Part shown: positions 34,517 through 42,544 of the stretch, in pieces
Layout of the letters: each line of letters begins with the position of its first letter
How positions within the stretch are numbered: the first letter of the stretch is position 1
Source of the DNA: Acidobacteriota bacterium
Lineage (GTDB): Bacteria; Acidobacteriota; Terriglobia; UBA7540
Length of the DNA stretch: 64,000 nt
Reading direction: 5' to 3'
Assembly (NCBI GenBank): GCA_004298155.1
Contig: SCRD01000024.1
Location: 248,001 to 312,000 of the forward strand
The notes under the pieces: model-generated
What the model saw: the letters and a program-made list of their open reading frames with translations, nothing else
Told to the model about the DNA's origin: nothing
The model's database searches: none
Position numbers and translations under genes: made by a program

Positions 34517-36748
34517 GTGCGGGTAATCCGTTACAAACAATCGGTCACCCAAGGCCGCAATGTGATCATTTCATCAAAGGCTCCCTTGGGATTGCTCCGA
34601 TCTATGGTTCTCGGCCGGTTAAAGGCATTGAACTTGGAATTGCAGGATAGCGAATATCTTGCGTTCGCCGATAAATTCCTCGACGATGCGAAGGAAATCT
34701 CGGGAGAGATCGTCCTTCGCGCAGCGAAGCACGGGCGCAATGCCAGCGAACTTTTGGGCGTAGTCTTGAGCCGCCACCTGATCCGGCATGAGTTGGGGAT
34801 CGATCGTCTCTTTGGCTGGTACTTCCTCGACGATTATTCGGAGTGGTTGGGACAGCGCGAGGAGCAGATTGCGGATGTCTTGGCTCTAAGCCCTGAGCTT
34901 ACGCCTGAAGGCAATCTGCGACTTGCGGTGATCGTCAGCGAAGCAAAGTACATTGATGCTGCGAGCCTTGCCGCAAAGCGGAAGGAATCCCAGAAACAGC
35001 TGCGCGATACGGTGAAGAGAATCACTGAAGCGGTATTCGGTAACCCTGAGCGGTTTGATCGGACATTGTGGTTGTCGCGCCTTTCCGATCTGATTCTGGA
35101 TGGGGTTCAAGTGTCCGCGAGCGCTCCGGTCAGATTGTCGGAATGGAGGAGAGCGATCCGAGATGGACGTTGCGAAATTTACGTGCGCGGCTACTCGCAT
35201 ATATTCGTGTCAGGCCCTACAGACGCCGCCGTGTCATCCGACTTTGTAGCCGTTGCGGGTTTGGAAAATTCGTTTCAAGAGGTTTTTGACCGGCGCCACG
35301 TTCGCCAGCTTGTTCTCAAATTTTTCCGGAACGAGGACACGACCTCGATTCGGGAGGAAAACGCAGGCGGCAATTCGTGGCTGTGTCAAAACTTCCACCA
35401 GCCATCCACGATATTGACGAGACATGGCCCGGAAGCCCATGTGGAGCGGCAAACTGCGGCTGGGTTGGTTCCTTCACGGGACGAGGCCGCTGCTGCGCCT
35501 AGCGCCGAGGTATCGCCCGAAAGCCCGTCAGAAACGTTACACCGTGCGGAAGCATGTCCCTCGGAAGAAGGTACACCGCGCTGGGCATATCAAGCCATCA
35601 ACGGCCTCCTGGAGCGCAGCACTGGCGCAGGCAGCGATTCGGCAGAGGATCAGGGCTGGTTGAGGGAGACGGAAAGTAAAATGAAAGGCGCTCTCCAGCA
35701 GTTCCAATTGCAGTCGAAGCTGGTCCAGAGCGTACTCACACCAAATTCCGCTTTACTTAAATTCGCCGGAAGCTCGAACCTCACAGTCGAGCAGGTCCTC
35801 CGAAAGCGGTCAGAATTCCTGACAACGCATGGCATCAACATTATTTCGGTGACGCCGGAACCGGGACTGGTGTCTATCGCTGTCGAACGGCTGCACCGAC
35901 AACTCATGCAGATCCAAGAGGTCTGGAAGCGATGGCGACCAAACAGCGCAATGGGCAACCAAGAGCTCTTGATAGGAGTTCGGGAAGACAATGGAGAACT
36001 CCTCTTCCTTTCCCCAGGTATTGTCCACGCTCCGCATACTCTGATTGCAGGTTCGACCGGAAGCGGCAAGTCGGTCCTAATGCAGAACCTTATTCTGGGA
36101 ATTGTCGCAACTAATGCTCCCGTTTACGCTAGGATCGTTTTGATCGACCCGAAGCAGGGGGTGGACTACGTGTCGTTCGAGGGACTGCCTCACCTACAGA
36201 GCGGCATTATCGATGAGCAAGGGAATGCGTTAGCCCAGTTGCGGGAGCTCGTGGGCGAGATGGATTTGCGGTATGCCAAGCTTAGGTCCTCACGCTGCAA
36301 CTCATTGGCAGCCTACAATCAGAAGGTTCCGGAACGGGAGCGGTTACCTGTAATCTGGGTCATTCACGATGAGTTTGCAGAATGGATGCTGGTCGACGAC
36401 TACAAGGAGGAAGTTACTTCTCTCGTCAGCCGTCTTGGCGTGAAAGCGCGCGCCGCCGGCATTCACCTTGTCTTCGCCGCGCAAAGACCTGATGCCAATG
36501 TCATGCCGATGCAGCTCCGGGCAAACTTGGGAAACCGCCTGATACTGCGCGTGGATTCGGAAGGCACATCAGAAATTGCGTTGGGAGAAAAGGGGGCCGA
36601 ACGGCTTTTGGGCCGAGGGCATCTGCTGGCCAAACTGGAAGGATGTGCGCTTGCCTATGCACAGGTCCCATTTTTCGACACCGGGTTTATCGACCGTCTC
36701 GTAGAAGCGATTCGCAGCAGTCCGCATGCAGACCGTCCGAGCATTTAA
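34517..36748 (+). CDS. FtsK/HerA-type DNA translocase, DptH-like motor
   Basis: A 743-residue protein with a C-terminal FtsK/SpoIIIE-class motor domain. Seen: Walker A in LIAGSTGSGKSVLMQNLILG (about residues 509-528), the RIVLIDPKQGVDY strand, Walker B in PVIWVIHDEFAEW (about 611-623), the arginine-finger-like AAGIHLVFAAQRPDANVMP and a sensor NLGNRLILRVDSEGTSEIALG. These match FtsK gamma-less motors used in defence (DptH, PbeD, SspH-like). The N-terminal 350 residues lack known motifs. The start is a GTG at 34517. It probably moves along DNA as the effector arm of the system; no catalytic nuclease site is visible to me. Confidence 0.75.
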   Translation: MRVIRYKQSVTQGRNVIISSKAPLGLLRSMVLGRLKALNLELQDSEYLAFADKFLDDAKEISGEIVLRAAKHGRNASELLGVVLSRHLIRHELGIDRLFGWYFLDDYSEWLGQREEQIADVLALSPELTPEGNLRLAVIVSEAKYIDAASLAAKRKESQKQLRDTVKRITEAVFGNPERFDRTLWLSRLSDLILDGVQVSASAPVRLSEWRRAIRDGRCEIYVRGYSHIFVSGPTDAAVSSDFVAVAGLENSFQEVFDRRHVRQLVLKFFRNEDTTSIREENAGGNSWLCQNFHQPSTILTRHGPEAHVERQTAAGLVPSRDEAAAAPSAEVSPESPSETLHRAEACPSEEGTPRWAYQAINGLLERSTGAGSDSAEDQGWLRETESKMKGALQQFQLQSKLVQSVLTPNSALLKFAGSSNLTVEQVLRKRSEFLTTHGINIISVTPEPGLVSIAVERLHRQLMQIQEVWKRWRPNSAMGNQELLIGVREDNGELLFLSPGIVHAPHTLIAGSTGSGKSVLMQNLILGIVATNAPVYARIVLIDPKQGVDYVSFEGLPHLQSGIIDEQGNALAQLRELVGEMDLRYAKLRSSRCNSLAAYNQKVPERERLPVIWVIHDEFAEWMLVDDYKEEVTSLVSRLGVKARAAGIHLVFAAQRPDANVMPMQLRANLGNRLILRVDSEGTSEIALGEKGAERLLGRGHLLAKLEGCALAYAQVPFFDTGFIDRLVEAIRSSPHADRPSI

Positions 36749-36777
36749 ACACCGCGAACCTGTGTTAAACATAAAAT

Positions 36778-38698
36778 ATGCCCTTCCGGGTTACAGCACG
36801 AACCGTACTTCAGCTCGGAGCTGAACTCATTAGTTCAGACGCAGTCGCATTTTATGAACTAATCAAGAACTCCTTCGACGCACGTTCAAAGCGTGTGGAA
36901 ATTGATGTCGTCATTGCACTACCCTCCAGCGTATACACTTCCGCTCTTTCCCGCCTTCCATCGGACTCCGAAATTGATCAGGCCGCGCTACCGGCAATCA
37001 AAGGCGACGTTAAGGCAGCCTTAGATTTTGCGCTTCCCGGTGCTCGTGAACAGGCGAAGGCTATTGACGCTGCAGAGGATGGCGGCACGCTGCGACGAGC
37101 GATTCAAGAATGCAACTACATCGAGATCAAGGACACCGGCCATGGCATGTCGCTTGAGGACCTGGAAAACATTTACCTGATGATTGGCACGCCGAACAAG
37201 ATACGGGAAGCAGAACAGGTGGTGCCGGGGGGGCCAACCGATTTTGGGAGAGAAGGGACTGGGTCGCTTGTCCACGATGCGGCTCGGGACATTGCTGCGG
37301 GTGAAATCTACTACGCAGGATGATCTCTATTGGAATGTGCTGGAGGTCAACTGGGCGGCATTCGCTGAATCATTGGATGCATTGATTGAGGATATTCCCC
37401 TGGCGCCGCACAGGGGGAAAAGGAAGTCGGAGCGATCAATACAAGGGACGGTAATCCACATATCAGCCTTAAGCGGCGAATGGAGGAAAGAGACACTCGA
37501 AGAGGCGGCGGAAAGGGAACTGGCGCGGCTTAATGATCCATTTTCGCCCGAAAAGCGCTTCAGGATTACCCTCCAGTTCAACGGTGAGCTGGTTGCTGTC
37601 CCGCCGATCAGTACCCTCCTGTTCGAACATGCCGATGCCGATCTGGACGCACAGGTCAGCAAGAACTCCTCGGGTAGGTTTCAGTTGACCGGGACGATGA
37701 ATTACCGACTGCGGCAGAAGAGATCGCCGATTCACATCGAAGAAGATCATCTTCTGAATCTTGCCGGCCTGCAGTCACCCTATGAGCTTCTAGGGGGATT
37801 TTCCGTCCGTTTGTATTGGTTTAACCGGCAGCGTCTTCGGGCGATTGAGGGCATCGGCGATATCGAACACGTGCGGCGGTTGGTGGACCAGTGGGGTGGC
37901 GGTCTCATGCTGTATCGAGACGGCTTCCGGGTTCATCCCTACGGGGGGCCAAGCGATGATTGGCTTGAACTAGACCCCAGGGCCTTCCGAGCCAAAGGCT
38001 ACAAAGTAAACCGGAAGCAGATCATAGGTAAAGTGGACATCGGTCGCAGGTCAAATCCTTACCTGTTGGACCAGACAAGCCGCGAAGGGCTCCGCGATAC
38101 CCCAGAAAAGCTCGCGCTAGTAGCGATACTTCAGAGTATCCTCACAAATTTCCGGACGTTCTTGGATCGCGTAGACGCAACCCTCAAAGAGCAACAGCGT
38201 CAGAGCTTCGAAGCGCTGGAGGAGCGCGCGAGCGAAACCGACGACGAGCTCCGGAGAACGCTTGCGACTTTTGCGAAGAAGTATCCAGCAGAGCGGCGAC
38301 TGACCGATACAATCTTTGACCTCTCGACCCAGCTTAATGAACTCATCGCGCAAGGCAAGATCCTGGCGGCGAACTATGAGAACCGGCAGTCGCAACTCGT
38401 CCATCTGGCCGGCGTTGGTCTCATGGTTGAAGTCGTTGCGCACGAGCTCAACCGTGCAACGCACCACGCTCTCGGGGTCCTGTCCGGCACTGATTTGAAA
38501 GCCGCGCCTACCGAAATTCGGACTGCATTCCGGAATCTCGAGAGTCAGCTCAAGACCTTGCAAAAGCGCTTGCGGATTTTAGATCCACTCAGCACCGCGG
38601 GCCGTCAGGTCAAAGGTGAGCTTTCGGCAGAACTGCGTAGGTGCACCGTGCGGTCCGGGGTCGAATCGGGATTCCAGACACTGGGAGGGTTGGATTGA
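36778..38698 (+). pseudogene. GHKL-type ATPase gene with a frameshift and a shortened 3' end
   Basis: Two overlapping frames make one protein. The first (36778-37323) has the N-box ELIKNSFDARSKRVEIDV and the G1 box DTGHGMSLEDLE. The second (used from about 37226 to 38698) has the G2 box GEKGLGRLSTMRLG and a histidine-kinase-like VVAHELNRATHH region. The join falls on a run of seven G at about 37229-37235; removing one G gives a continuous reading PGGQPILGEKGLGR. The C-terminus also stops abruptly after LRILDPLSTAGRQ, earlier than family members usually do. The gene lies 29 bases after the motor gene and looks like an accessory part of the operon. Causes could be a real mutation, a phase-variable tract or an assembly error. 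Confidence 0.7.
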
Positions 38699-38702
38699 TG
38701 TG

Positions 38703-39245
38703 CTACGTATTCTCCGCAAAGATGTCGTCCATGGCGTCTGCGACGGCATAGCCGAAGTTTCGGCAGATGTCTCGCACTCGATCCAGCCTGTCGAGCAAGG
38801 CATCCCGGCTCTCGGCAGGTAAAGTCTTCGCAGTATTGAGGGCCTGCTCGAACATGCGCACCAGGGCGTTGAGGTAGTCTTCATCGTCGTTTCCAAACTC
38901 TTTGCAAAAGCCGGCGGCCAACTCGCAATAGAAGACCCTCAACTCGGCGAGTCCCGTAGGTTCACCGACGGCCTTCTGGTAATGGGAAATGGCCTGCTTG
39001 GCTTTGGCGACCGAAGTCTTCTGGTTTCGTAAGACATCTGGCCATAGCCAACGATCGATCATCTGCTTGTACGATTTCAGGACGTCCTTTGCCAGACCCA
39101 AACGGGCATGAAGAAACGTCCGGTTATCCTTGTGCGCTGCGTAGAGATCCTGGACCAAGCCCAGCAAGGCTGTACGATCGAAACTCTCGAGCCCGGCCTT
39201 GACATCTTTCCACGTCGGTTGTGATTTTGACTGACCTCTGATCAT
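38703..39245 (-). CDS. Conserved hypothetical helical protein
   Basis: A 180-residue protein, mainly helical, with FDRTALLGLVQDLYAAHKDNRTFLHARLG near the N-terminus and YCELAAGFCKEFGNDDEDYLNALVRMFEQAL in the C-terminal half. It is reminiscent of small DUF6155-like proteins, but I am not certain. It is convergent with the truncated GHKL gene and ends four bases from it, so this border could be where the 3' part of the GHKL gene was lost. The ATG at 39245 has no strong ribosome binding site. Confidence 0.6.
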   Translation of the reverse strand: MIRGQSKSQPTWKDVKAGLESFDRTALLGLVQDLYAAHKDNRTFLHARLGLAKDVLKSYKQMIDRWLWPDVLRNQKTSVAKAKQAISHYQKAVGEPTGLAELRVFYCELAAGFCKEFGNDDEDYLNALVRMFEQALNTAKTLPAESRDALLDRLDRVRDICRNFGYAVADAMDDIFAENT

Positions 39246-39296
39246 GTGTTGGATTCTATCAGCGAAGCAGGATGAATGGTGCGTGCCGCCGTGAAT

Positions 39297-39665
39297 TCAG
39301 AAGCAGTAACCTTGGGCGACCCAGTAATGCCAGTCGGCGATGGCCTCGGCGGTTGATTCGTCGGCATCGAGGGGAGTCAATTGGGACAAGGGAATGGCAA
39401 CCTTCCGGCCTTTCCAGCGGATCAGCACGAACATTTCGCTGGAGCACGCATCTTCAGGAGCCATGTGGCGGACTTCGACCGTTTCACCTTTGCGGAGCGG
39501 CGAAACCACCTTGGCCACGATGCACTTGGCTTGGAATGGGAATCGGATTTTATCGTCCAAGTAGTAGTACCAGCCCATGGCCTGCTCTTCCGGTCCATAC
39601 GCATCCACGATAACTTCGTTCTGGATGCGGTCCTCTCGAATTGGATCTCTTTTGATCTTCTTCAT
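39297..39665 (-). CDS. CcbP-like calcium-binding protein
   Basis: A 122-residue acidic protein. The block NEVIVDAYGPEEQAMGWYYY and the following LDDKIRFPFQAKCIV and EVRHMAPEDACSSEMFVLIRW match the small cyanobacterial-type calcium-binding protein CcbP family. The role in the cell outside cyanobacteria is not established. The start ATG overlaps the stop of the resolvase fragment by four bases. It often rides in mobile or accessory regions, which fits here. Confidence 0.75.
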   Translation of the reverse strand: MKKIKRDPIREDRIQNEVIVDAYGPEEQAMGWYYYLDDKIRFPFQAKCIVAKVVSPLRKGETVEVRHMAPEDACSSEMFVLIRWKGRKVAIPLSQLTPLDADESTAEAIADWHYWVAQGYCF

Positions 39666-39972
39666 CGCGTTGCTGCCAGAATACGGCGCACGGAGGTGCG
39701 GCCGATCTGCAACTGACGGGCGATTTCGGATTGACTCGTGCCCGCGCGGTAGAGCTTTCGGATCTGGTCAGCGTGGAGGGCCGCCGTGAGTGGCCGACCC
39801 AAGCGTTGGCCGTTCTGAAGGGCGTGCTCCAAGCCTGCCCGCACCCGTTCCCGCAGAATCTCCCGCTTGAATTCGGCAAAGATCGCCAGCAACCCGGCCA
39901 TCGCCCTTCCGGCGGGCGTCGTCAGATCCAGCGCTTCCGTCAGCGAGACGAAACCGACGCCCAGAGGCTCAA
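39662..39972 (-). pseudogene. Serine recombinase (resolvase/invertase) C-terminal remnant
   Basis: The open frame contains LGVGFVSLTEALDLTTPAGRAM, then AGLLAIFAEFKREILRERVRAGLEHALQNGQRLGRP, and a C-terminal helix-turn-helix (SQSEIARQLQIGRTSVRRIL). These are the last third of a Tn3-resolvase-type recombinase including the DNA-binding domain. The catalytic N-terminal serine domain is missing; upstream DNA belongs to another truncated frame (39940-40080) in a different phase. It is a recombination scar of a mobile element. Confidence 0.8.
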
Positions 39973-40080
39973 AGCAAGGGTTCGACCTGCCAGAGCCGCC
40001 GCCAGTTCTTCGGGCATATTGATCTCTTCGAGGCGGAACCTTTCATCAGGAAGCGTGAACTGCCGGGTAGTTGGTGCCAT
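39940..40080 (-). pseudogene. Orphan N-terminal fragment abutting the resolvase remnant
   Basis: A 46-codon frame starting APTTRQFTLPDERFRLEEI and PEELAAALAGRTLALSL, then running out of homology-like sequence at the point where the resolvase sequence begins in another frame. It looks like the first part of a different gene fused by deletion to the recombinase. Family not recognised. Confidence 0.4.
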
Positions 40081-41187
40081 TGTGGGTCTCCGGAATGGGT
40101 TTGAATGCGCTGCAAGCAGGGGAGCGCATCATTGACACTATACATCCAGACTCAAACATGCTCGGGGGAGGTGTGCGGCTGTTTCGGTCATGTGTATGAC
40201 CGTGCCTATTGAGATTAGGCGAGAGAAACGGCGTCACAGATAAGCGCAAATAGAGCCATATCAGGCATGCAATTTGGGTTCAGCGGTCCTGTAAATTTAA
40301 TTATTTAAGCTGCTGAAAACTACTCGCTGCGAATTCCTAAGCCGTGGGTCGGGAGTTCGAATCTACGACGCACACACTTCGCACACAAATCCCGCCTTGA
40401 CTGGCTGCAATCGCAACAAAACACGCCGCCTGCCTTCGTCTGGCCACTGATCGGGGCGAATCAGTGGCGCCAACCCGCAAAACGTCCGGGTCCGCCACTG
40501 GCCAGGGTTCAAGGCAACTGATTCAGCGTCCATCCAACCTCCCGCGACGCTGACCACGACACGCGCGAACTCACTCGGCGATTGGGTATAGAATACCCCC
40601 CTGCCTACTTGAACGCTGCCGTTCCGCACACCTTTGTGGGGTAGACTGACTGGGAATCAGTGGAACAATCGTTGGCACGCCAGCTAAACCGCGGTCGGCC
40701 TACGCCACAGCGTGCAGGGGGGTGGGTCACATCCCACTTTTGATCTGCAAGAGCCTATGCCCAGTCGTGCACGAGGTTTCTATGCCTGGGTAGTGAGCTG
40801 TGGCTTGGCGAACTCGAAAATGCTCTCGGGCGCTGGCGCCCGCGAATCCGCAGGGACCTCGCCATTGACTCGACTGGATTCCGTACATGAATCGGGACAA
40901 CGGATGACTCTTGTCGGCGTCCCACATTCGTGCAGCCAGCTTGGTTGCCAGGCGAACGCAGCCCGCGTATATGGCAATCCCGAGCTGCCAGGCAGCAACC
41001 GCGCACTCCGGCCCAATCTCTCAGCGGGGCAAAATCTGTTGACCGCCCTTGGCCGAGGTGAGCGTTTGTCGATTCACGCGCTCACGCTGGGCGGGAGAAA
41101 TCCACTACAGACGCGGCCGTTTTGCGTTGTGGCGAGCGGGCTTCCTCTGTCTCGCCCCTATTTCTCAAGGGTGCTATTGAGTTCTGC
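40081..41187. other. Accessory stretch without assignable genes
   Basis: About 1.1 kb between the resolvase scar and the IS630 element. A tRNA-T-arm-like string (GGGTCGGGAGTTCGAATC near 40347) is present but its stem is mispaired, so I do not call it a tRNA. Open frames at 40363-40629 (minus) and 40712-41191 (plus) have no recognisable family and poor start signals. Probably decayed mobile DNA. Confidence 0.35.
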
Positions 41188-41204
41188 ATAAATAATGCAA
41201 CGAT

Positions 41205-41714
41205 TTAGGACAAAAAATGAGGGAGGTCGGATTCGAGGATGCAGCCCCGGAGTTTTTCGGGGGAAGTTCGAATCTCGTTGATCGAGCGGATGACGCTGTT
41301 CATCAGCTCATCCACGTCGAGCGGGCATCCGTTGGCGAGGTCGCGTTTGGCCAGAGACCAAACGCCTTCGTCGGGGTTGAGCTCTGGGGCGTAGGCGGGA
41401 AAGTGCTCGATGTGCAGGCGCGGGTGCCGACGGAGCAGCCTGGCCAGAGGCGCGCCATGATGGGTGGAGGAGTTGTCCAGCAGAACGATCACGGGACCCC
41501 GGAAGTGGCGCAGCAACTCGCGGAGGAAGAGGCACACTTCTTCCTGTCCGATGTTGTCGAAGAAAAGCAGGTAGTAGAGGCCCAAGCGCTGCCTTCGGGA
41601 GCTGACCGAGATTCCGGAGATGACGGAGATTTTGTCCCGGCGTCCTTGGCGATGATACTGAAAGGGAGTCGCACCCTGGGGCGCCCAACTTCGGACCACC
41701 AAGGGAGCCAACAA
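41205..41714 (-). CDS. IS630 transposase, downstream frame (DDE catalytic part)
   Basis: This frame encodes the catalytic part of the IS630 transposase: after the frameshift junction comes LVFADESGFLLAP (first Asp), later VIVLLDNSSTHHGAPLARLL (second Asp) and PELNPDEGVWSLAKRDLANG (the Glu). It is read by a -1 shift from the upstream frame; the independent ATG-like start at 41714 is probably not used, because the first catalytic Asp lies upstream of it. Confidence 0.85.
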   Translation of the reverse strand: MLAPLVVRSWAPQGATPFQYHRQGRRDKISVISGISVSSRRQRLGLYYLLFFDNIGQEEVCLFLRELLRHFRGPVIVLLDNSSTHHGAPLARLLRRHPRLHIEHFPAYAPELNPDEGVWSLAKRDLANGCPLDVDELMNSVIRSINEIRTSPEKLRGCILESDLPHFLS

Positions 41715-41737
41715 GAAGCCCGATTCATCGGCAAAAA

Positions 41738-42265
41738 CTAGGTGGGCGCCCAGCCGTGCGGCGTTTTTTTTACGCGCGGCCAGTCGTTCCGCTTCCAGCG
41801 TTCGATGGCTCGCTCGTCGCGCTCGAGGGCGCGCGTTTCGGGCTTCTGAGGGCTCCAGTTGAGGCTATGCAGCAGCCGGCCGACATGATCGCGATGGTAG
41901 TGTACGCCGAACTCCCGCCGGATGACTTCGGCGATGCGAGCGGTGGTCCACAACTGCGTCCGGTAGCCGTGCGCCCGCGCTCCCTGGAGCAGCAGCTTCA
42001 GCAAGCGGCGCCGCTGACTCAGACCCAGCTTCAGCGGGCGTCCCGGCGAGAAGCGCACCCGCAAGGCGTTGGAACCTCCTCGGCGGCGCGCCCGCAGCCA
42101 GCGCATAACGGAACTGGGCGCGCAGCCGATGCGACGCCCCACTTCGTTCAGCGACAAGCCCGTGTCCCACAAGGCCAAGGCTCGCCGGCGACGGTCTTCG
42201 AGAAGATCGGCACTGCCCTTCAGTCGGGCCATACGTGTTCCCTCCTGAAGGATATTATATTGCAT
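41738..42265 (-). CDS. IS630 transposase, upstream frame (DNA-binding part)
   Basis: A 175-residue frame with the DNA-binding region: ALALWDTGLSLNEVGRRIGCAPSSVMRWLRARR (helix-turn-helix), then a second domain with TARIAEVIRREFGVHYHRDHVGRLLHSLNWSPQKPE. The probable start is the ATG at 42232 (MARLKGSADLLEDR), with GGAGGGAACA ahead. Near its end is a run of eight A (reading GTA AAA AAA ACG), where a -1 slip leads into KNAARLGAHLVFADESG and so yields the full transposase. Confidence 0.85.
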   Translation of the reverse strand: MQYNILQEGTRMARLKGSADLLEDRRRRALALWDTGLSLNEVGRRIGCAPSSVMRWLRARRRGGSNALRVRFSPGRPLKLGLSQRRRLLKLLLQGARAHGYRTQLWTTARIAEVIRREFGVHYHRDHVGRLLHSLNWSPQKPETRALERDERAIERWKRNDWPRVKKTPHGWAPT

Positions 42266-42271
42266 TATTTA

Positions 42272-42544
42272 TACAGAGATCAATAAGCCCGATCCCAGGG
42301 ATGGCGAGCAGTTCCTGGTTGGTTGCCGGGCGGCTGGCGGCCAGAGATCTTAGTGTGCGGTCGTTGAAGATTCGGAACGCTGCAGGCCGCGCCGCCGGGC
42401 CTCGGTCAGACGCCAGGCGCGCAGCGCCGCTTCAACGCTGACCTCTATCCCGGCCTGCACAGAAAACCTAGCGCGAAAGTTCAACACGGAAGTCGTGGTC
42501 CAAAAAGTGCTCCTACCCCCTTACTCCTGGGTATTTTATGACCG
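42272..42544. other. Short non-coding region beside IS630
   Basis: About 270 bases between the IS and the tolC-like gene. No clear gene or terminator is recognised. Confidence 0.3.

Larger units (their letters stand above)
41189..42271 (-). mobile_element. IS630-family insertion sequence
   Basis: A complete-looking element of about 1.08 kb. Its ends are the inverted repeats AATAATGCAA (41191-41200) and TTGCATTATT (42260-42269), each flanked by TA (41189-41190 and 42270-42271), the TA target duplication expected for IS630/Tc1-type elements. It carries one transposase in two overlapping phases joined by a frameshift site. Ends and coding region look intact, so it may be active. Confidence 0.85.

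Noticed and set aside
40335-40372. tRNA-like T-arm string near GGGTCGGGAGTTCGAATC
   Set aside because: The stem on either side of TTCGAAT is mispaired at two positions and no D-arm or anticodon arm is found upstream, so it is not called as a tRNA or attachment site.
40712-41191. Plus-strand open frame of 159 codons
   Set aside because: No recognisable motif, low-complexity composition, and it ends at the IS630 boundary; left as unassigned DNA.
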